This document shows positions 54,285-63,242 of a stretch of 64,000 nt of DNA, in pieces. A program made the translations under genes and the position numbers. The stretch's first letter is position 1. Each line of letters opens with the position of its first letter. The notes beneath the pieces were generated by a model. The model had not been told where the DNA came from. It did no database searches and was given only the letters and a program-made list of their open reading frames with translations. Origin of the DNA: Geobacter sp. (lineage in GTDB: Bacteria; Desulfobacterota; Desulfuromonadia; Geobacterales; DSM-12255); NCBI GenBank assembly GCA_009684525.1, contig WKKR01000001.1, forward strand, positions 1,240,001-1,304,000, in the 5' to 3' direction.

Positions 54285-54617
54285 ATGCAGAAATGGGTAT
54301 TCCTTATAGTAGCGATAGTTAGTGAAGTTGCGGGAACTTCAGCTCTAAAATCCGCCGAAGGTTTTACGAGGCTATGGCCTTCGACCATTGTTGTTTTGGG
54401 TTATGCCTCTGCTTTTTACTTTTTGTCGCTCACCCTAAAAGCTATCCCTGTAGGTATTGCTTATGCAATCTGGTCAGGCGTCGGGACAGCCTTGATAGTT
54501 TTGGTCGCTTGGATTTTTATGGGACAGAAACTAGACTTGCCTGCTGTGGCCGGAATCTTACTGATTTTCTTGGGAGTACTCGTTCTGTATGTATTTTCAA
54601 AATCAACAGCACACTAA
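54285..54617 (+). CDS. Small multidrug resistance (SMR) transporter
   Basis: A 110-residue, four-helix SMR protein of the EmrE type: the essential Glu is in IVSEVAGTSALKSAEGF (residue 14), and YAIWSGVGTALIVLVAW is the signature of helix 3. It exports cationic lipophilic drugs in exchange for protons, working as an antiparallel dimer. It is alone, just after the ric fragment. Confidence 0.93.
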   Translation: MQKWVFLIVAIVSEVAGTSALKSAEGFTRLWPSTIVVLGYASAFYFLSLTLKAIPVGIAYAIWSGVGTALIVLVAWIFMGQKLDLPAVAGILLIFLGVLVLYVFSKSTAH

Positions 54618-54763
54618 ACGGGATTTCGCTTACTTCCTGTTGAAATATATCAGCACTGCGGACTCTTCAACCCGAGACGCTTCAGCTGATTTACGAAGAA
54701 CTGTCCTTCTATGGCCGAGAACTCAGCGCCTTATCTGCCTTACACCGGTGGTTCGGCTACCTT

Positions 54764-55612
54764 TCAATGCAAGACGGATTTCCTGATAATACCGCCGACG
54801 GCATCAGCTAAAGGGTGAATTACTACAAATGCTGTTTCATCAATTTCATTGGTAACATTTTTTACCCTTCCGATTTCCAACCTGGTAACGACACAATAGA
54901 TAATATCTATAGGCTTGCCGGACTTGCCACCGCGTCCATTGTAAATCGTCACGCCCCGACTCAGGATGCGGATGATTGCCACCCTGATTTCATCACTTTT
55001 TTCTGACATTATGATTATGGCGTTGTACTCCTCTATACCGTGAAGGAGAAAATCGACTGTTTTAGATGCTGCAAAGTATGTCAATACAGAATAGAGCGCT
55101 GAATCGATGCCGAGAAAAAAAGCCGCAGTGGAAAAGATGAAAATATTCAAGATGAGGATGACATCGCCGACTTTCAAAATATTACTACTTTTACTGATCA
55201 GCAAAGCCGCTATTTCAGTGCCGTCAAGAACCGCGCCACCCCGTATAGCCAAGCCTATTCCGGCGCCAATGAAAAAGCCACCGAAAACGGCTGTCAGCAG
55301 CTTGTCGGGGGTTACGTCCGGATAGTTGACAAAGGCAAGACAAAGAGCCAAACCAGTTATTGCGAAGACGCTTTTCAAGGCAAACTTGCTCCCGATCTGA
55401 TGATAGCCCAAAGCGATGAACGGGAGATTGATAAGCGGGATAAGGATCGCCAATGGATAGCCAAGCAGATTGCTCAGCAGCATGGATATACCGGTAACTC
55501 CGCCATCTATGAAGTGAGACGACAACAGGAAACCTTTAATACCCATCCCGGCTAAAAAAATCCCCAATACGATCAGAAGGGAATCAATCAATTCTCGAAT
55601 AAGCGTTTTCAT
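54764..55612 (-). CDS. YitT-family membrane protein
   Basis: A protein of about 282 residues with five or six helices (DUF161, residues about 1-200; FIDGGVTGISMLLS, GGAVLDGTEIAALLI) and a C-terminal DUF2179 domain (about 205-275; SRGVTIYNGRGGKSG). Function is not established. The start is uncertain: ATG 55612 leaves a 19-base gap after the DUF3124 gene, while an upstream in-frame start (55660) would overlap that gene. Confidence 0.85.
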   Translation of the reverse strand: MKTLIRELIDSLLIVLGIFLAGMGIKGFLLSSHFIDGGVTGISMLLSNLLGYPLAILIPLINLPFIALGYHQIGSKFALKSVFAITGLALCLAFVNYPDVTPDKLLTAVFGGFFIGAGIGLAIRGGAVLDGTEIAALLISKSSNILKVGDVILILNIFIFSTAAFFLGIDSALYSVLTYFAASKTVDFLLHGIEEYNAIIIMSEKSDEIRVAIIRILSRGVTIYNGRGGKSGKPIDIIYCVVTRLEIGRVKNVTNEIDETAFVVIHPLADAVGGIIRKSVLH

Positions 55613-55631
55613 TGGTTGCTCAACGGATAGT

Positions 55632-56120
55632 TCATTTAATTTCCTGACCTGCACTGACAAAAGATATCCCCTGTCCGGATGTGGCTCCGATCATGACGCA
55701 CTCGATGACGGGACTATTGATAGCCTTGTCTGAGTTCCATTTGACAATGAAGTTTGCTCCGAAACCTCCGCTGGTGTCTTTCTCCTCAATATGAACGAAG
55801 GAAGAAGCCAATGGACCAAGGATATATGGTTTTTCAAGATAACGACGAATCAATTTGCCACTTGTGTCGTAATAGTCGATGTCAGTAACCTGAAATGAGG
55901 ACGACATGTCTGTGTTTCTAATGCTCAACGTCGTGGCAAGCTGGAAAGGCAGCTTTCTCGGGCCAGTAAAAACATTTGAGTAAGCAGGCACATAGACGGT
56001 CTGCCCTTTTGACAACCTGATCTCGGATGAAGCGGACCAACAGAAATTTGGGACCGTCCACGACAACAGTAAAAACAGCACAACTAAGGTAGAAAAAGAA
56101 ATTTGGAGGATGTATCGCAC
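55632..56120 (-). CDS. DUF3124 exported protein
   Basis: A 162-residue exported protein. The signal peptide runs to about residue 28 (PNFCWSA), and the rest is the DUF3124 domain: KGQTVYVPAYSNVF, TTLSIRNTD, DYYDTSGKLIRRYLEKPY and FVSAGQEI. No function is known. It is transcribed after the histidine kinase with 31 bases between, and the YitT gene follows; perhaps the exported and membrane proteins are the kinase's outputs. Confidence 0.82.
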   Translation of the reverse strand: MRYILQISFSTLVVLFLLLSWTVPNFCWSASSEIRLSKGQTVYVPAYSNVFTGPRKLPFQLATTLSIRNTDMSSSFQVTDIDYYDTSGKLIRRYLEKPYILGPLASSFVHIEEKDTSGGFGANFIVKWNSDKAINSPVIECVMIGATSGQGISFVSAGQEIK

Positions 56121-56151
56121 AAATTGCTCCTTTCATGAGACAATCAATATT

Positions 56152-57159
56152 TCACAGCATATTAGCTGGCTTCAAAGGCAAGTCTATGATCACTTCTGTA
56201 CCGGAATTTTTTTTACTTTTTATTCGAATAGTTCCGCCGTGCGCTTCAATGATTTTTTTCGAGATAGGAACGCCAAAACCGGTCCCTTCGTTTTTTGTCG
56301 TGTAAGTCAGCGTAAAAAGATTATCCAATGTCTCTTGATTCATTCCGGCTCCATGGTCCTTGATTGTAATCGTAAGCATATTCTTACCGCTTGCAATGGT
56401 CACGATGACATTTCCACCTTGATATGAGGCGTCAACAGAATTATCAATCAGGTTGACTAGAGCCCGTTCCAATTGGAAGCTATCAACCTTACAGATTAGA
56501 GGCTCAGGCGGGGAGTTAACCCTAAAACTCACTCCTTTCGTTTCTGCCTTTATAAAGCACGATTCGCAAGCCCGCTGAATACTTTGCCTAACATCCCCCT
56601 CTGTGGAATCCAATTGTATTGGCCTGGCAAATTCGAGTACCTCGTTAACTATCCTTTGCATGGTCATTGCAGATTCCGTGACTGTCTGAGCCGCAAGTGA
56701 AGTGTCGCCTTTACCTTCCTGGATGCGACGAGCAAACCCCAGAATCGAGATGAGCGGGTTCTTCAGGTCATGCACGATTACGGTCGCAGCTTGGCCGATA
56801 CCAGAAAAATAACGTTCCTGCTCCGCCTGCCTGTGTCTTTTCCTCTCCCGTGTAACAAGTTGGCCTGCAAAAATAGCGACCAACCCGCTCAACACCACAT
56901 GCAACGATCTATCAACCAATTGTGGAACTGAGTTCGCCCAACCTCCGAAAAACATGGGAGTGTATGCTGCCGAAACAAACAGATAGGTCACCAGAGCGCC
57001 TTTCGGACCAAAACGCAACACACCAAGAATCAGTGGGATGTAAAACAGTTCGTTCAGAACAATGTGATTCGAAAACCACTGCATTGACAATAAATGCAGA
57101 CACAGGATCAGTATAGTTGTAATGACAATCACAGCAACATGGTAGTATTGTTTTTTCAT
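56152..57159 (-). CDS. Membrane sensor histidine kinase
   Basis: A 335-residue kinase: four or so N-terminal helices (residues 8-105), a dimerisation segment with the phospho-acceptor VIVHDLKNPLISILGFARRI (His near 134), and a HATPase domain (ALVNLIDNSVDASYQGG, IKDHGAGM, TKNEGTGFGVPISKKIIEAHGG). No response regulator is adjacent. A tail-only copy of its last 30 residues lies at 40.4 kb, next to ric. Confidence 0.92.
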   Translation of the reverse strand: MKKQYYHVAVIVITTILILCLHLLSMQWFSNHIVLNELFYIPLILGVLRFGPKGALVTYLFVSAAYTPMFFGGWANSVPQLVDRSLHVVLSGLVAIFAGQLVTRERKRHRQAEQERYFSGIGQAATVIVHDLKNPLISILGFARRIQEGKGDTSLAAQTVTESAMTMQRIVNEVLEFARPIQLDSTEGDVRQSIQRACESCFIKAETKGVSFRVNSPPEPLICKVDSFQLERALVNLIDNSVDASYQGGNVIVTIASGKNMLTITIKDHGAGMNQETLDNLFTLTYTTKNEGTGFGVPISKKIIEAHGGTIRIKSKKNSGTEVIIDLPLKPANML

Positions 57160-57211
57160 GCGTGCCCGTGCCTCCTAAACCAAATCATCAATAATCGATT
57201 TCTGATCACGT

Positions 57212-58426
57212 TTATCCCCACAGACAGTTAATCCTCAACCTGAGTTTATCAAATAAGGTTTCCGTTTGAATTTCCGGCGTATGCTTAACCTTGAAGCCAC
57301 TCAATACGAGACCGACACCTGTGGAAAACTGCGGCAAGCAGACGCTATCAGCGAGTCCGCTGATATGCCGTGGTTCGCCTACCCGTACCGGCATGTTGAG
57401 CACCATCTCGGCCAGCTTAACCATACCTGGAAGGCGCGAAGAGCCACCAGTAATCACTGCACCGGCAGCCAGGTTACTTTTGAATCCTGAACAAGTTAGC
57501 TCCCTGTTAATAATGGTGAATATTTCGTTAGCCCGGCAATAAAGAATGTTGCGAATGCTGTCCCTGGACACAAAGCGATTGCGAACGCCAATTGTCGTAA
57601 GGAGTTCAACCGGGGGTTCTCCGTCCATTATGTCTCCCTGACAACAACCATGGATACATTTGACTTGCTCAGCTTCGCTTGTAGTAACGCGTAGCCCAAC
57701 AGCAAGATCACTGGTCAAGTGGTTGCCGGCAACTGGTATCACAGAAGTATGCCGGAGCGTCCCTCTTCTGAATGTTGCAATATCCGTTGTACCGCTGCCG
57801 ATGTCGATCATGACCACCCCAAGATCCCGCTCTTCTGGCATAAGCACTGCCTGTGCAGACGCCAGAGGCTGAAAGATAACTTCATCCACTACCAATTCAG
57901 CCTGCCCGCACGCCTTCACGATATTCGCAACACTTGCAGATGCCGCTGTGACGAGGTGTACCCGAGCCTCCAGCCTCTCACCGCTTATTCCCAGAGGATT
58001 CTCAATTCCATCGTATGAGTCAACGATGAATTCTTGTGGGATAACATGTAGCATTCTGCGGTCTGCAAGAAGCGGTACAGCTTGCGTCAAATCAATGACC
58101 CGTTGCACGTCATTCTTTGTAACTTCGCGCCCCTTGAGCGTCACCATGCCGTTAGAGTTTTGACCATGCATGAATCTGTCGGCAATCCCCACCACCACGT
58201 TTTTAATGGAACATCCAGAAATGAGTTCCGCTCCCTCTATTGCTTTGCGGATTGACTTTACTGTGCTCTCGATATTAATCACAAAACCTTTACGCAACCC
58301 ACTGGTTCGGGACTGGCCAATTCCGAGAATCTCAATATGATCGTTATGCTGCCTCCCAACCACAGCGCAGATCTTGGATGTACCAATATCCAGCCCAACA
58401 ACTATGTTTTCATTCGCATGTTGCAT
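57212..58426 (-). CDS. ftsA: FtsA-like actin homologue
   Basis: A 404-residue FtsA protein, which tethers FtsZ to the membrane during division. Actin-fold motifs: GLDIGTSKICAVVG, VVMIDIGSGTTDIATF and AGAVITGGSSRLPGMVKLAE; the 1C subdomain insert is present. The C-terminal LFDKLRLRINCLWG is the expected amphipathic membrane-targeting helix. It is not beside ftsQ or ftsZ as in the usual division cluster, so it may be a second FtsA. It has 85 bases to the hemD gene upstream. Confidence 0.9.
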   Translation of the reverse strand: MQHANENIVVGLDIGTSKICAVVGRQHNDHIEILGIGQSRTSGLRKGFVINIESTVKSIRKAIEGAELISGCSIKNVVVGIADRFMHGQNSNGMVTLKGREVTKNDVQRVIDLTQAVPLLADRRMLHVIPQEFIVDSYDGIENPLGISGERLEARVHLVTAASASVANIVKACGQAELVVDEVIFQPLASAQAVLMPEERDLGVVMIDIGSGTTDIATFRRGTLRHTSVIPVAGNHLTSDLAVGLRVTTSEAEQVKCIHGCCQGDIMDGEPPVELLTTIGVRNRFVSRDSIRNILYCRANEIFTIINRELTCSGFKSNLAAGAVITGGSSRLPGMVKLAEMVLNMPVRVGEPRHISGLADSVCLPQFSTGVGLVLSGFKVKHTPEIQTETLFDKLRLRINCLWG

Positions 58427-58511
58427 TATGACTCCACTCTGTGTTCATACTATTGGCGCTAAAACGGTACCAAGACTGCATGTGGTGCACATTATCTGTA
58501 TTTGCGCCAAG

Positions 58512-59354
58512 TTAATCAACGCGATCAAAGTACTTCGCTATTTCTTCAGTCAATGCCTTAATTGTGTATTCACTGGGTTCGACATGAACCTCCAGCCCGA
58601 ACTTATTACACGTTTTGGAAGTAATCGGTCCGATACTCGCTATAACAACTCCTTGCAAGAGTTTCGCAAAGCGCTGCTCACCAAGAAGGCTTGCGAGATT
58701 GGTGACCGTGGAGGAGGCAGTGAATGTAACACAGTCAATCTGCCGTTCCTCCAAGGCTATTACTAATTGAGTAGGGATCTTGTCTTGTGGCAGATTGCGG
58801 TATGTAATCAGATCTCTGACATGTGCTCCCTGTCGCAGAAGTCCATCTATGACAACATCGCGGGCGCAGTCGCCCTTGGGGAAAAGCACCCATCTATCTG
58901 TCATCTCCAGTCCGGCAAAAGCAGCAACGACTCCTTCGCCTGTGTAGTTACTTGCTATCAGGTCAACGCGTACACCATTGTCGTGCAACAATTCTGCGGT
59001 CTTTGGCCCTACGGCGCATATCCGACAAAAATTCACGGTACTGACGTCTAAATCAAGCATCTGTAGACGTTCAACAAAATTGCCGACCGCATTTCTGGAG
59101 GTAAAGACGACCCAATCGAACGCTGTCAACGTTTTCAAAGCGACGTCTAAGTCTGCGTAGCTTTCCGGCGGTGCTATCCGGATGGTCGGATATTCCAGTA
59201 CCCGTGCACCTTTGGCTTTTAGTAGACATGCAAATTCCTCGGCCTGTCCGGCAGCCCTGGTCACAAGGATCAGTTTCCCATGCAAACGAACCTTATTGGA
59301 ATTGTTGCTCTCCCGTAACAGGACTTTCGTCGCGGTAGTCACCACTTCCTCCAT
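58512..59354 (-). CDS. hemD: Uroporphyrinogen-III synthase
   Basis: A 280-residue HemD, which closes hydroxymethylbilane to uroporphyrinogen III for heme, siroheme and cobalamin. The two-domain fold is seen in LILVTRAAGQAEEFACLL, VVFTSRNAVGNFVERL, YTGEGVVAAFAGLE and the second-half FTASSTVTNLASLLG. A 25-residue polar extension precedes the domain. It lies apart from hemC or cobA in this window. The need for siroheme and c-type cytochromes in nitrite reduction may explain its retention here. Confidence 0.9.
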   Translation of the reverse strand: MEEVVTTATKVLLRESNNSNKVRLHGKLILVTRAAGQAEEFACLLKAKGARVLEYPTIRIAPPESYADLDVALKTLTAFDWVVFTSRNAVGNFVERLQMLDLDVSTVNFCRICAVGPKTAELLHDNGVRVDLIASNYTGEGVVAAFAGLEMTDRWVLFPKGDCARDVVIDGLLRQGAHVRDLITYRNLPQDKIPTQLVIALEERQIDCVTFTASSTVTNLASLLGEQRFAKLLQGVVIASIGPITSKTCNKFGLEVHVEPSEYTIKALTEEIAKYFDRVD

Positions 59355-59387
59355 ATTGTTTAACTACTTTTTCGAGGCATGAGAATT

Positions 59388-59458
59388 ACCCTCTTTAGAG
59401 AAAACGTCTAAGTGAGAAACTACCCTCTACGTATACTCTCGTTTTCAATAAAGAGGGT
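59388..59458. repeat. Large imperfect inverted repeat between pal and hemD
   Basis: Arms ACCCTCTTTAGAGAAAACG (59388-59406) and CGTTTTCAATAAAGAGGGT (59440-59458), matching at 16 of 19 positions when paired, with a 33-base loop that contains another ACCCTC. It lies in the 141-base gap between the pal and hemD genes. It could be a terminator of pal, a folded leader of hemD, or a regulator site. Confidence 0.6.
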
Positions 59459-59495
59459 TCATTGAATATGTTCATGTCAGTGAGAAAAATTGGCA

Positions 59496-60071
59496 CTATT
59501 TGATAATAACGAATTCAGCGCGTCTGTTTTGAGCCCACACAGCTTCATCGTGTCCATTATTAAGTGGCATTTCCTTGCCATAGCTAATGACAGAAAGCCG
59601 TGCAGAAGGGACTCCCAATGTCTCCAAATAGTTGAATGCTGCCTGTGCCCGCTTTTCACCTAAGGCCAGGTTGTACTCATCTGAACCATGTTCATCACAG
59701 TGACCTTCAATCTGGATCTTGACAGCCGTGTTTTTCTTCAAAAGATATTCAGCGTTCTTGCTTAAAGTATCACGAGCAGCATAACCCAAAAGGTATGAAT
59801 CGAAATCGAAATGGATTTTCTCCAAGATAATTTCACTGACTGCCAGCACCTGAGTTTCTGACGATGCTTTCACAATACCAAAAGTTGACCCTGCTGATTG
59901 CTTTTCTTCACGTGGCAGTGTGTCATTTATGAACGGTTCAGCTAAATTCTTCTCGATGTGTGTTGTAATTGAAGATTCTTCCTTCTTTACCATTTCTTTG
60001 TTGGCACAACCATTGACCCAAAAGGCACCGCAACAAAGAATCAAGAAAACACCTATCATCCGGTTACACAT
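59496..60071 (-). CDS. pal: Peptidoglycan-associated lipoprotein (Pal/OmpA domain)
   Basis: A 191-residue lipoprotein: lipobox VNGC near residue 22, a linker of about 60 residues, and a C-terminal OmpA domain (IHFDFDSYLLGYAARDTLSKNAEYL, IQIEGHCDEHGSDEYNLALGEKRAQ). The GHCDEHGSDEYN loop is the typical peptidoglycan-binding site. The linker is longer than usual. ATG 60071 overlaps the upstream zinc-ribbon gene by 16 bases and has a GGAG site. No tol genes are adjacent. Confidence 0.9.
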   Translation of the reverse strand: MCNRMIGVFLILCCGAFWVNGCANKEMVKKEESSITTHIEKNLAEPFINDTLPREEKQSAGSTFGIVKASSETQVLAVSEIILEKIHFDFDSYLLGYAARDTLSKNAEYLLKKNTAVKIQIEGHCDEHGSDEYNLALGEKRAQAAFNYLETLGVPSARLSVISYGKEMPLNNGHDEAVWAQNRRAEFVIIK

Positions 60072-60250
60072 AATTTCACTCCGTAATTTGATTTGTTGGC
60101 TAAAATGAGAGTTCTATAATTGCAGTTCGCCTCTAGACTTTCAATCCAGATAGCCCCGCACTTACTGCATTCAAGCATGTTGTCAGCATACCCTTCGGAA
60201 TGTATGTTGATTTCGATCTTTCTGTGATCGCTGCATATCGGACATTTCAT
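60056..60250 (-). CDS. Small zinc-ribbon protein
   Basis: A 64-residue protein with two Cys pairs, CPIC (residues 3-6) and CSKC (near 32-35), spaced as in a zinc ribbon. ATG 60250 follows GGAGAAAACACC and overlaps the stop of the preceding 42-codon gene (ATGA). The downstream pal start overlaps its end. It is unrelated to the rubredoxins. Its role is unknown, perhaps binding a nucleic acid or acting as a metal carrier. Confidence 0.7.
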   Translation of the reverse strand: MKCPICSDHRKIEINIHSEGYADNMLECSKCGAIWIESLEANCNYRTLILANKSNYGVKLCVTG

Positions 60251-60375
60251 GGTGTTTTCTCCATCATGTATTTTAAGTAGCACGCAAATTCAAATGCCTG
60301 CCCGGCAGCAAAGGATTCTACCGGGCAGGCAATCGAGATTGACTCTTTTGACGGGAAACTCACCTGAATCGTCAC
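60247..60375 (-). CDS. 42-residue small protein after secF
   Basis: A short frame starting at GTG 60375, with a near-ideal ribosome site AAGGAGAGAAAGTA, 20 bases after the secF stop. It reads MTIQVSFPSKESISIACPV and ends in MMEKTP; its stop overlaps the start of the zinc-ribbon gene (ATGA). That coupling and the ribosome site support translation. A perfect 10-bp inverted repeat (60296-60305 / 60321-60330) lies inside it. Confidence 0.55.
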   Translation of the reverse strand: MTIQVSFPSKESISIACPVESFAAGQAFEFACYLKYMMEKTP

Positions 60376-60394
60376 TACTTTCTCTCCTTGATGG

Positions 60395-61309
60395 TTATTT
60401 GCTTGCCAGCTCACTTTTTCTACTTTCCAATTCAAGAGCAATCGGGCTCGCAATGAATATCGAAGAACACGTCCCTACAACTATGCCGATGACCAGCGCA
60501 AAGGCAAAGTCATGAATCACTTCACCACCGAAGAGCAGCAGGGAAATTGCAGCCATAAACGTGGTCAAGGAAGTTATTACCGTCCTGGGCAGGACTTCGT
60601 TAATACTCCCATTGAACACATTTATCAGTGGTTCGTTCAGGTTCTTACGCAGGTTTTCCCTGATCCTGTCGAAAACAACCACCGTATCGGTCAGAGAATA
60701 CCCGGCAATCGTCAAAACTGCCGTTATGAAGAGAAGGTTTATTTCTTTGTTCATTACATAAAACACGGCAATCATGGCCAGAACATCATGAAGTGTGGCG
60801 ATGGTCGCACCAATGCCAAATTTCAGATCAAAGCGCCAGGCAATATAAATAATGATGCCGAGCATTGAAATGCCAACTGCGACTAGGGTGTCCTTTTTCA
60901 GTTTTTCACCAATGGATGGGCCGATCTCGGTGGAACTTTCCACAACAAAGGCATTCTCCGGCAACTCTTTCTTGAAAACAGCAGTTATTGTGTCCGCGAC
61001 ACTTCCCGACGCCAAAGTGGTCTTGCCCACCTTGATGAGTAATTTATTCGTTTCCTTAACCTCCTGCAGATTGGCCTCTTTGAGATTGTTATGTGCCAGG
61101 GCAATCCTGGCCTTTTCAATGGAAACCGGTTGGCTGAAATCGAGCTGAACTGAAGTCCCGCCTGAGAAGTCAATTCCCATGTTGGCGGCATTTCTCGCGA
61201 TCTGGACAATGCCAATGACGCCGGTAATCGCTATTAGTGCTGCAATGACAAAAGAAATCTTTCTCTTGCCGACAAAGTCTATATTGGTCTTTTTTATGAG
61301 TTGCATCAT
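60395..61309 (-). CDS. secF: Protein translocase subunit SecF
   Basis: A 304-residue SecF with six helices and the external P4-like domain between helices 1 and 2. Motifs: MGIDFSGGTSVQLDFS at the start of that domain, AIAGYSLTDTVVVFDRIREN near residue 210 and PRTVITSLTTFMAAISLLLFGG. With SecD it uses the proton gradient to pull exported proteins across the membrane. It starts 7 bases after secD. The trailing genes are small proteins, then Pal, whose export it may serve. Start ATG at 61309 or one codon in. Confidence 0.95.
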   Translation of the reverse strand: MMQLIKKTNIDFVGKRKISFVIAALIAITGVIGIVQIARNAANMGIDFSGGTSVQLDFSQPVSIEKARIALAHNNLKEANLQEVKETNKLLIKVGKTTLASGSVADTITAVFKKELPENAFVVESSTEIGPSIGEKLKKDTLVAVGISMLGIIIYIAWRFDLKFGIGATIATLHDVLAMIAVFYVMNKEINLLFITAVLTIAGYSLTDTVVVFDRIRENLRKNLNEPLINVFNGSINEVLPRTVITSLTTFMAAISLLLFGGEVIHDFAFALVIGIVVGTCSSIFIASPIALELESRKSELASK

Positions 61310-61316
61310 TGCCTCC

Positions 61317-62918
61317 TTAAATACTGAGCTTCTTCACATCAAATCGGCGCAAGCAACTGTCAAAAATGACTTTGGTTGCCACCAGAGATGTGAAGAGGTT
61401 TATGATAATGCCAAGGCTTAACGAAACCGCAAATCCTTTGACCGGGCCGGTCCCGAACTGAAAGAGGACCGCGGCCGTAATCAGTGTAGTAATGTGAGAG
61501 TCCATAATAGTCATGAAAGCCTTGTCGTAACCTACGTCAAGACTCATTCGGGGTGTTCTGCCAAGCCTGATTTCTTCCTTGACCCGTTCGAAGATAAGGA
61601 CGTTCGAATCAACCGACATGCCGATCAACAGGACGATGGCTGCGATACCGGGCAAAGTAAGGGTAGCCCCGAGGGCCGCAAGCGCCCCCATAAGAAAAAG
61701 TACATTCAGTACCATACCTATATTAGCAACCACTCCTGCCATGCGGTAGTAAATTGCCATGAACACCACCACTAGCACTACACCTATCCCGCCGGCTGTC
61801 AGTCCCTTGGCGATCGAATCCTGACCAATGGAAGGCCCGACAGTGACATTTTGAACTATCTTTACCGGTGCCGGGAGCGACCCCGCGCGCAGGACGATAG
61901 CCAGGTCCGCCGCCTCTTTCTCGCTGAAGCTTCCTGAAATCTGTGCACTGCCGCCGGATATCCGTTCACGAATCACCGGCGCCGAGTAAACATTGCCGTC
62001 GAGTACTATGGCGAAACGCTTTCCCACATTAGCAGCAGTTACCTGGTCGAAAAGCCTGGCTCCGGTTGTGTTGAAGTCGATTGCCACATACGGCTGATTG
62101 AACTGTGAATCTATCTTCACTTGCGCATTGGTAAGAAGGTCGCCGGTGATAATGGCTTTCTTCTTCACCACGATCGGGATATCCTGAACTGATGTACTAG
62201 CTGAATCAGATCGTTTCTCCACGAGTATTTCTTCGTCTTCAGGGATGGTCCCAGGCGTAGCAGATGTACCGGTAATTTTCTCGTCAACCAGCTTGAATTC
62301 GAGACGGGCAGTCTTGCCAATCAATTCTATGGCCCGCTTGGGATCCTTTATGCCGGGTAGTTGAACGACAATATGATTTATCCCATCTCGCTGAATTACC
62401 GGCTCTGACACGCCGAACTGATCGATTCTATTGCGGATGGTTTCAAGTGATTGTGCAACCGCCTTGTCTTTCCTGTCTTTGATGGTGTTTTTGTCCATAC
62501 GGAGCTGGATGATAACAAGTCCGCCTTCATCAGTCGGGGGAATCAATTCATACTCAGGATACTTTTTCTTTATAAGCTGCTGTTCGCTTTCAGCAGTTCC
62601 CTTGTCGTACAGTGTCAGCTGGATCAAGTCTTCACCAACCCTGGCGACCTTCTTGTAGCGGACATTTCTGGTATTCAAGGAATCTTCAAGGTCGGTAGCA
62701 ATCAGATCGAGAGTGCCTTCAACGGCCTTTTGTGTGTCAACCTCCATAACAAGGTGGGTACCTCCCTGGAGATCAAGACCAAGGCTTATTTTGTCCTTGG
62801 GAAGAAGACCACCCCACCATGAAGGGAGTTTGGTAACCAGTGTCGGCGTGAGATAAAGAAACGATAACAGCGCAAAAAACGATATGAGACATATGCGCCA
62901 TGAAATACTCTTGGACAT
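61317..62918 (-). CDS. secD: Protein translocase subunit SecD
   Basis: A 533-residue SecD: one N-terminal helix, an external P1 domain (about residues 35-330; LGLDLQGGTHLVMEVD, LPGIKDPKRAIELIGKTARLEF), and five C-terminal helices with GMSVDSNVLIFERVKEEIRLGR. Length is normal. It is followed by secF at 7 bases. YajC and tgt, its usual upstream neighbours, are not in the window; the 324 bases upstream contain no assured gene. Whether this is the only or a second secDF cannot be told here. Confidence 0.96.
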   Translation of the reverse strand: MSKSISWRICLISFFALLSFLYLTPTLVTKLPSWWGGLLPKDKISLGLDLQGGTHLVMEVDTQKAVEGTLDLIATDLEDSLNTRNVRYKKVARVGEDLIQLTLYDKGTAESEQQLIKKKYPEYELIPPTDEGGLVIIQLRMDKNTIKDRKDKAVAQSLETIRNRIDQFGVSEPVIQRDGINHIVVQLPGIKDPKRAIELIGKTARLEFKLVDEKITGTSATPGTIPEDEEILVEKRSDSASTSVQDIPIVVKKKAIITGDLLTNAQVKIDSQFNQPYVAIDFNTTGARLFDQVTAANVGKRFAIVLDGNVYSAPVIRERISGGSAQISGSFSEKEAADLAIVLRAGSLPAPVKIVQNVTVGPSIGQDSIAKGLTAGGIGVVLVVVFMAIYYRMAGVVANIGMVLNVLFLMGALAALGATLTLPGIAAIVLLIGMSVDSNVLIFERVKEEIRLGRTPRMSLDVGYDKAFMTIMDSHITTLITAAVLFQFGTGPVKGFAVSLSLGIIINLFTSLVATKVIFDSCLRRFDVKKLSI

Positions 62919-63242
62919 GGGTGTTGTTCCTTTCTATTATGGTTATTCGGGGTACGAGCAGCAGAAAAACATTCAGTTATGCAGACAACCAGTCTTCTAA
63001 CTGCATGCTGTTCAGGCTGCGAAAGCTCCCATTGTTTTATGATGAGGCGGTATCCCCGGATATCATCAGGTAGTTTAAATTTACGCGACATGCTTGCATC
63101 AAGCAGATAAGGGGCCACTACTGCATGCACGTACCTGGCAGCAGAGACTCGAATAAACTGCTAGCATAGATACTTCCCCAGTGTAAAAAAAGCTGGGAAG
63201 ACGGCAATTGCAAGCTACAGATGTTGCGAGGCAGTGGTGGTG

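Noticed and set aside
54080-54388. A 102-codon minus-strand frame at the ric fragment
   Set aside because: It is opposite the ric-like fragment and the SMR start; its content is the complement of those real sequences.
62786-63130. A 114-codon minus-strand frame upstream of and overlapping secD
   Set aside because: It overlaps the secD start by over 130 bases in another frame and shows no family features. The stretch 62919-63242 is therefore left without a gene.
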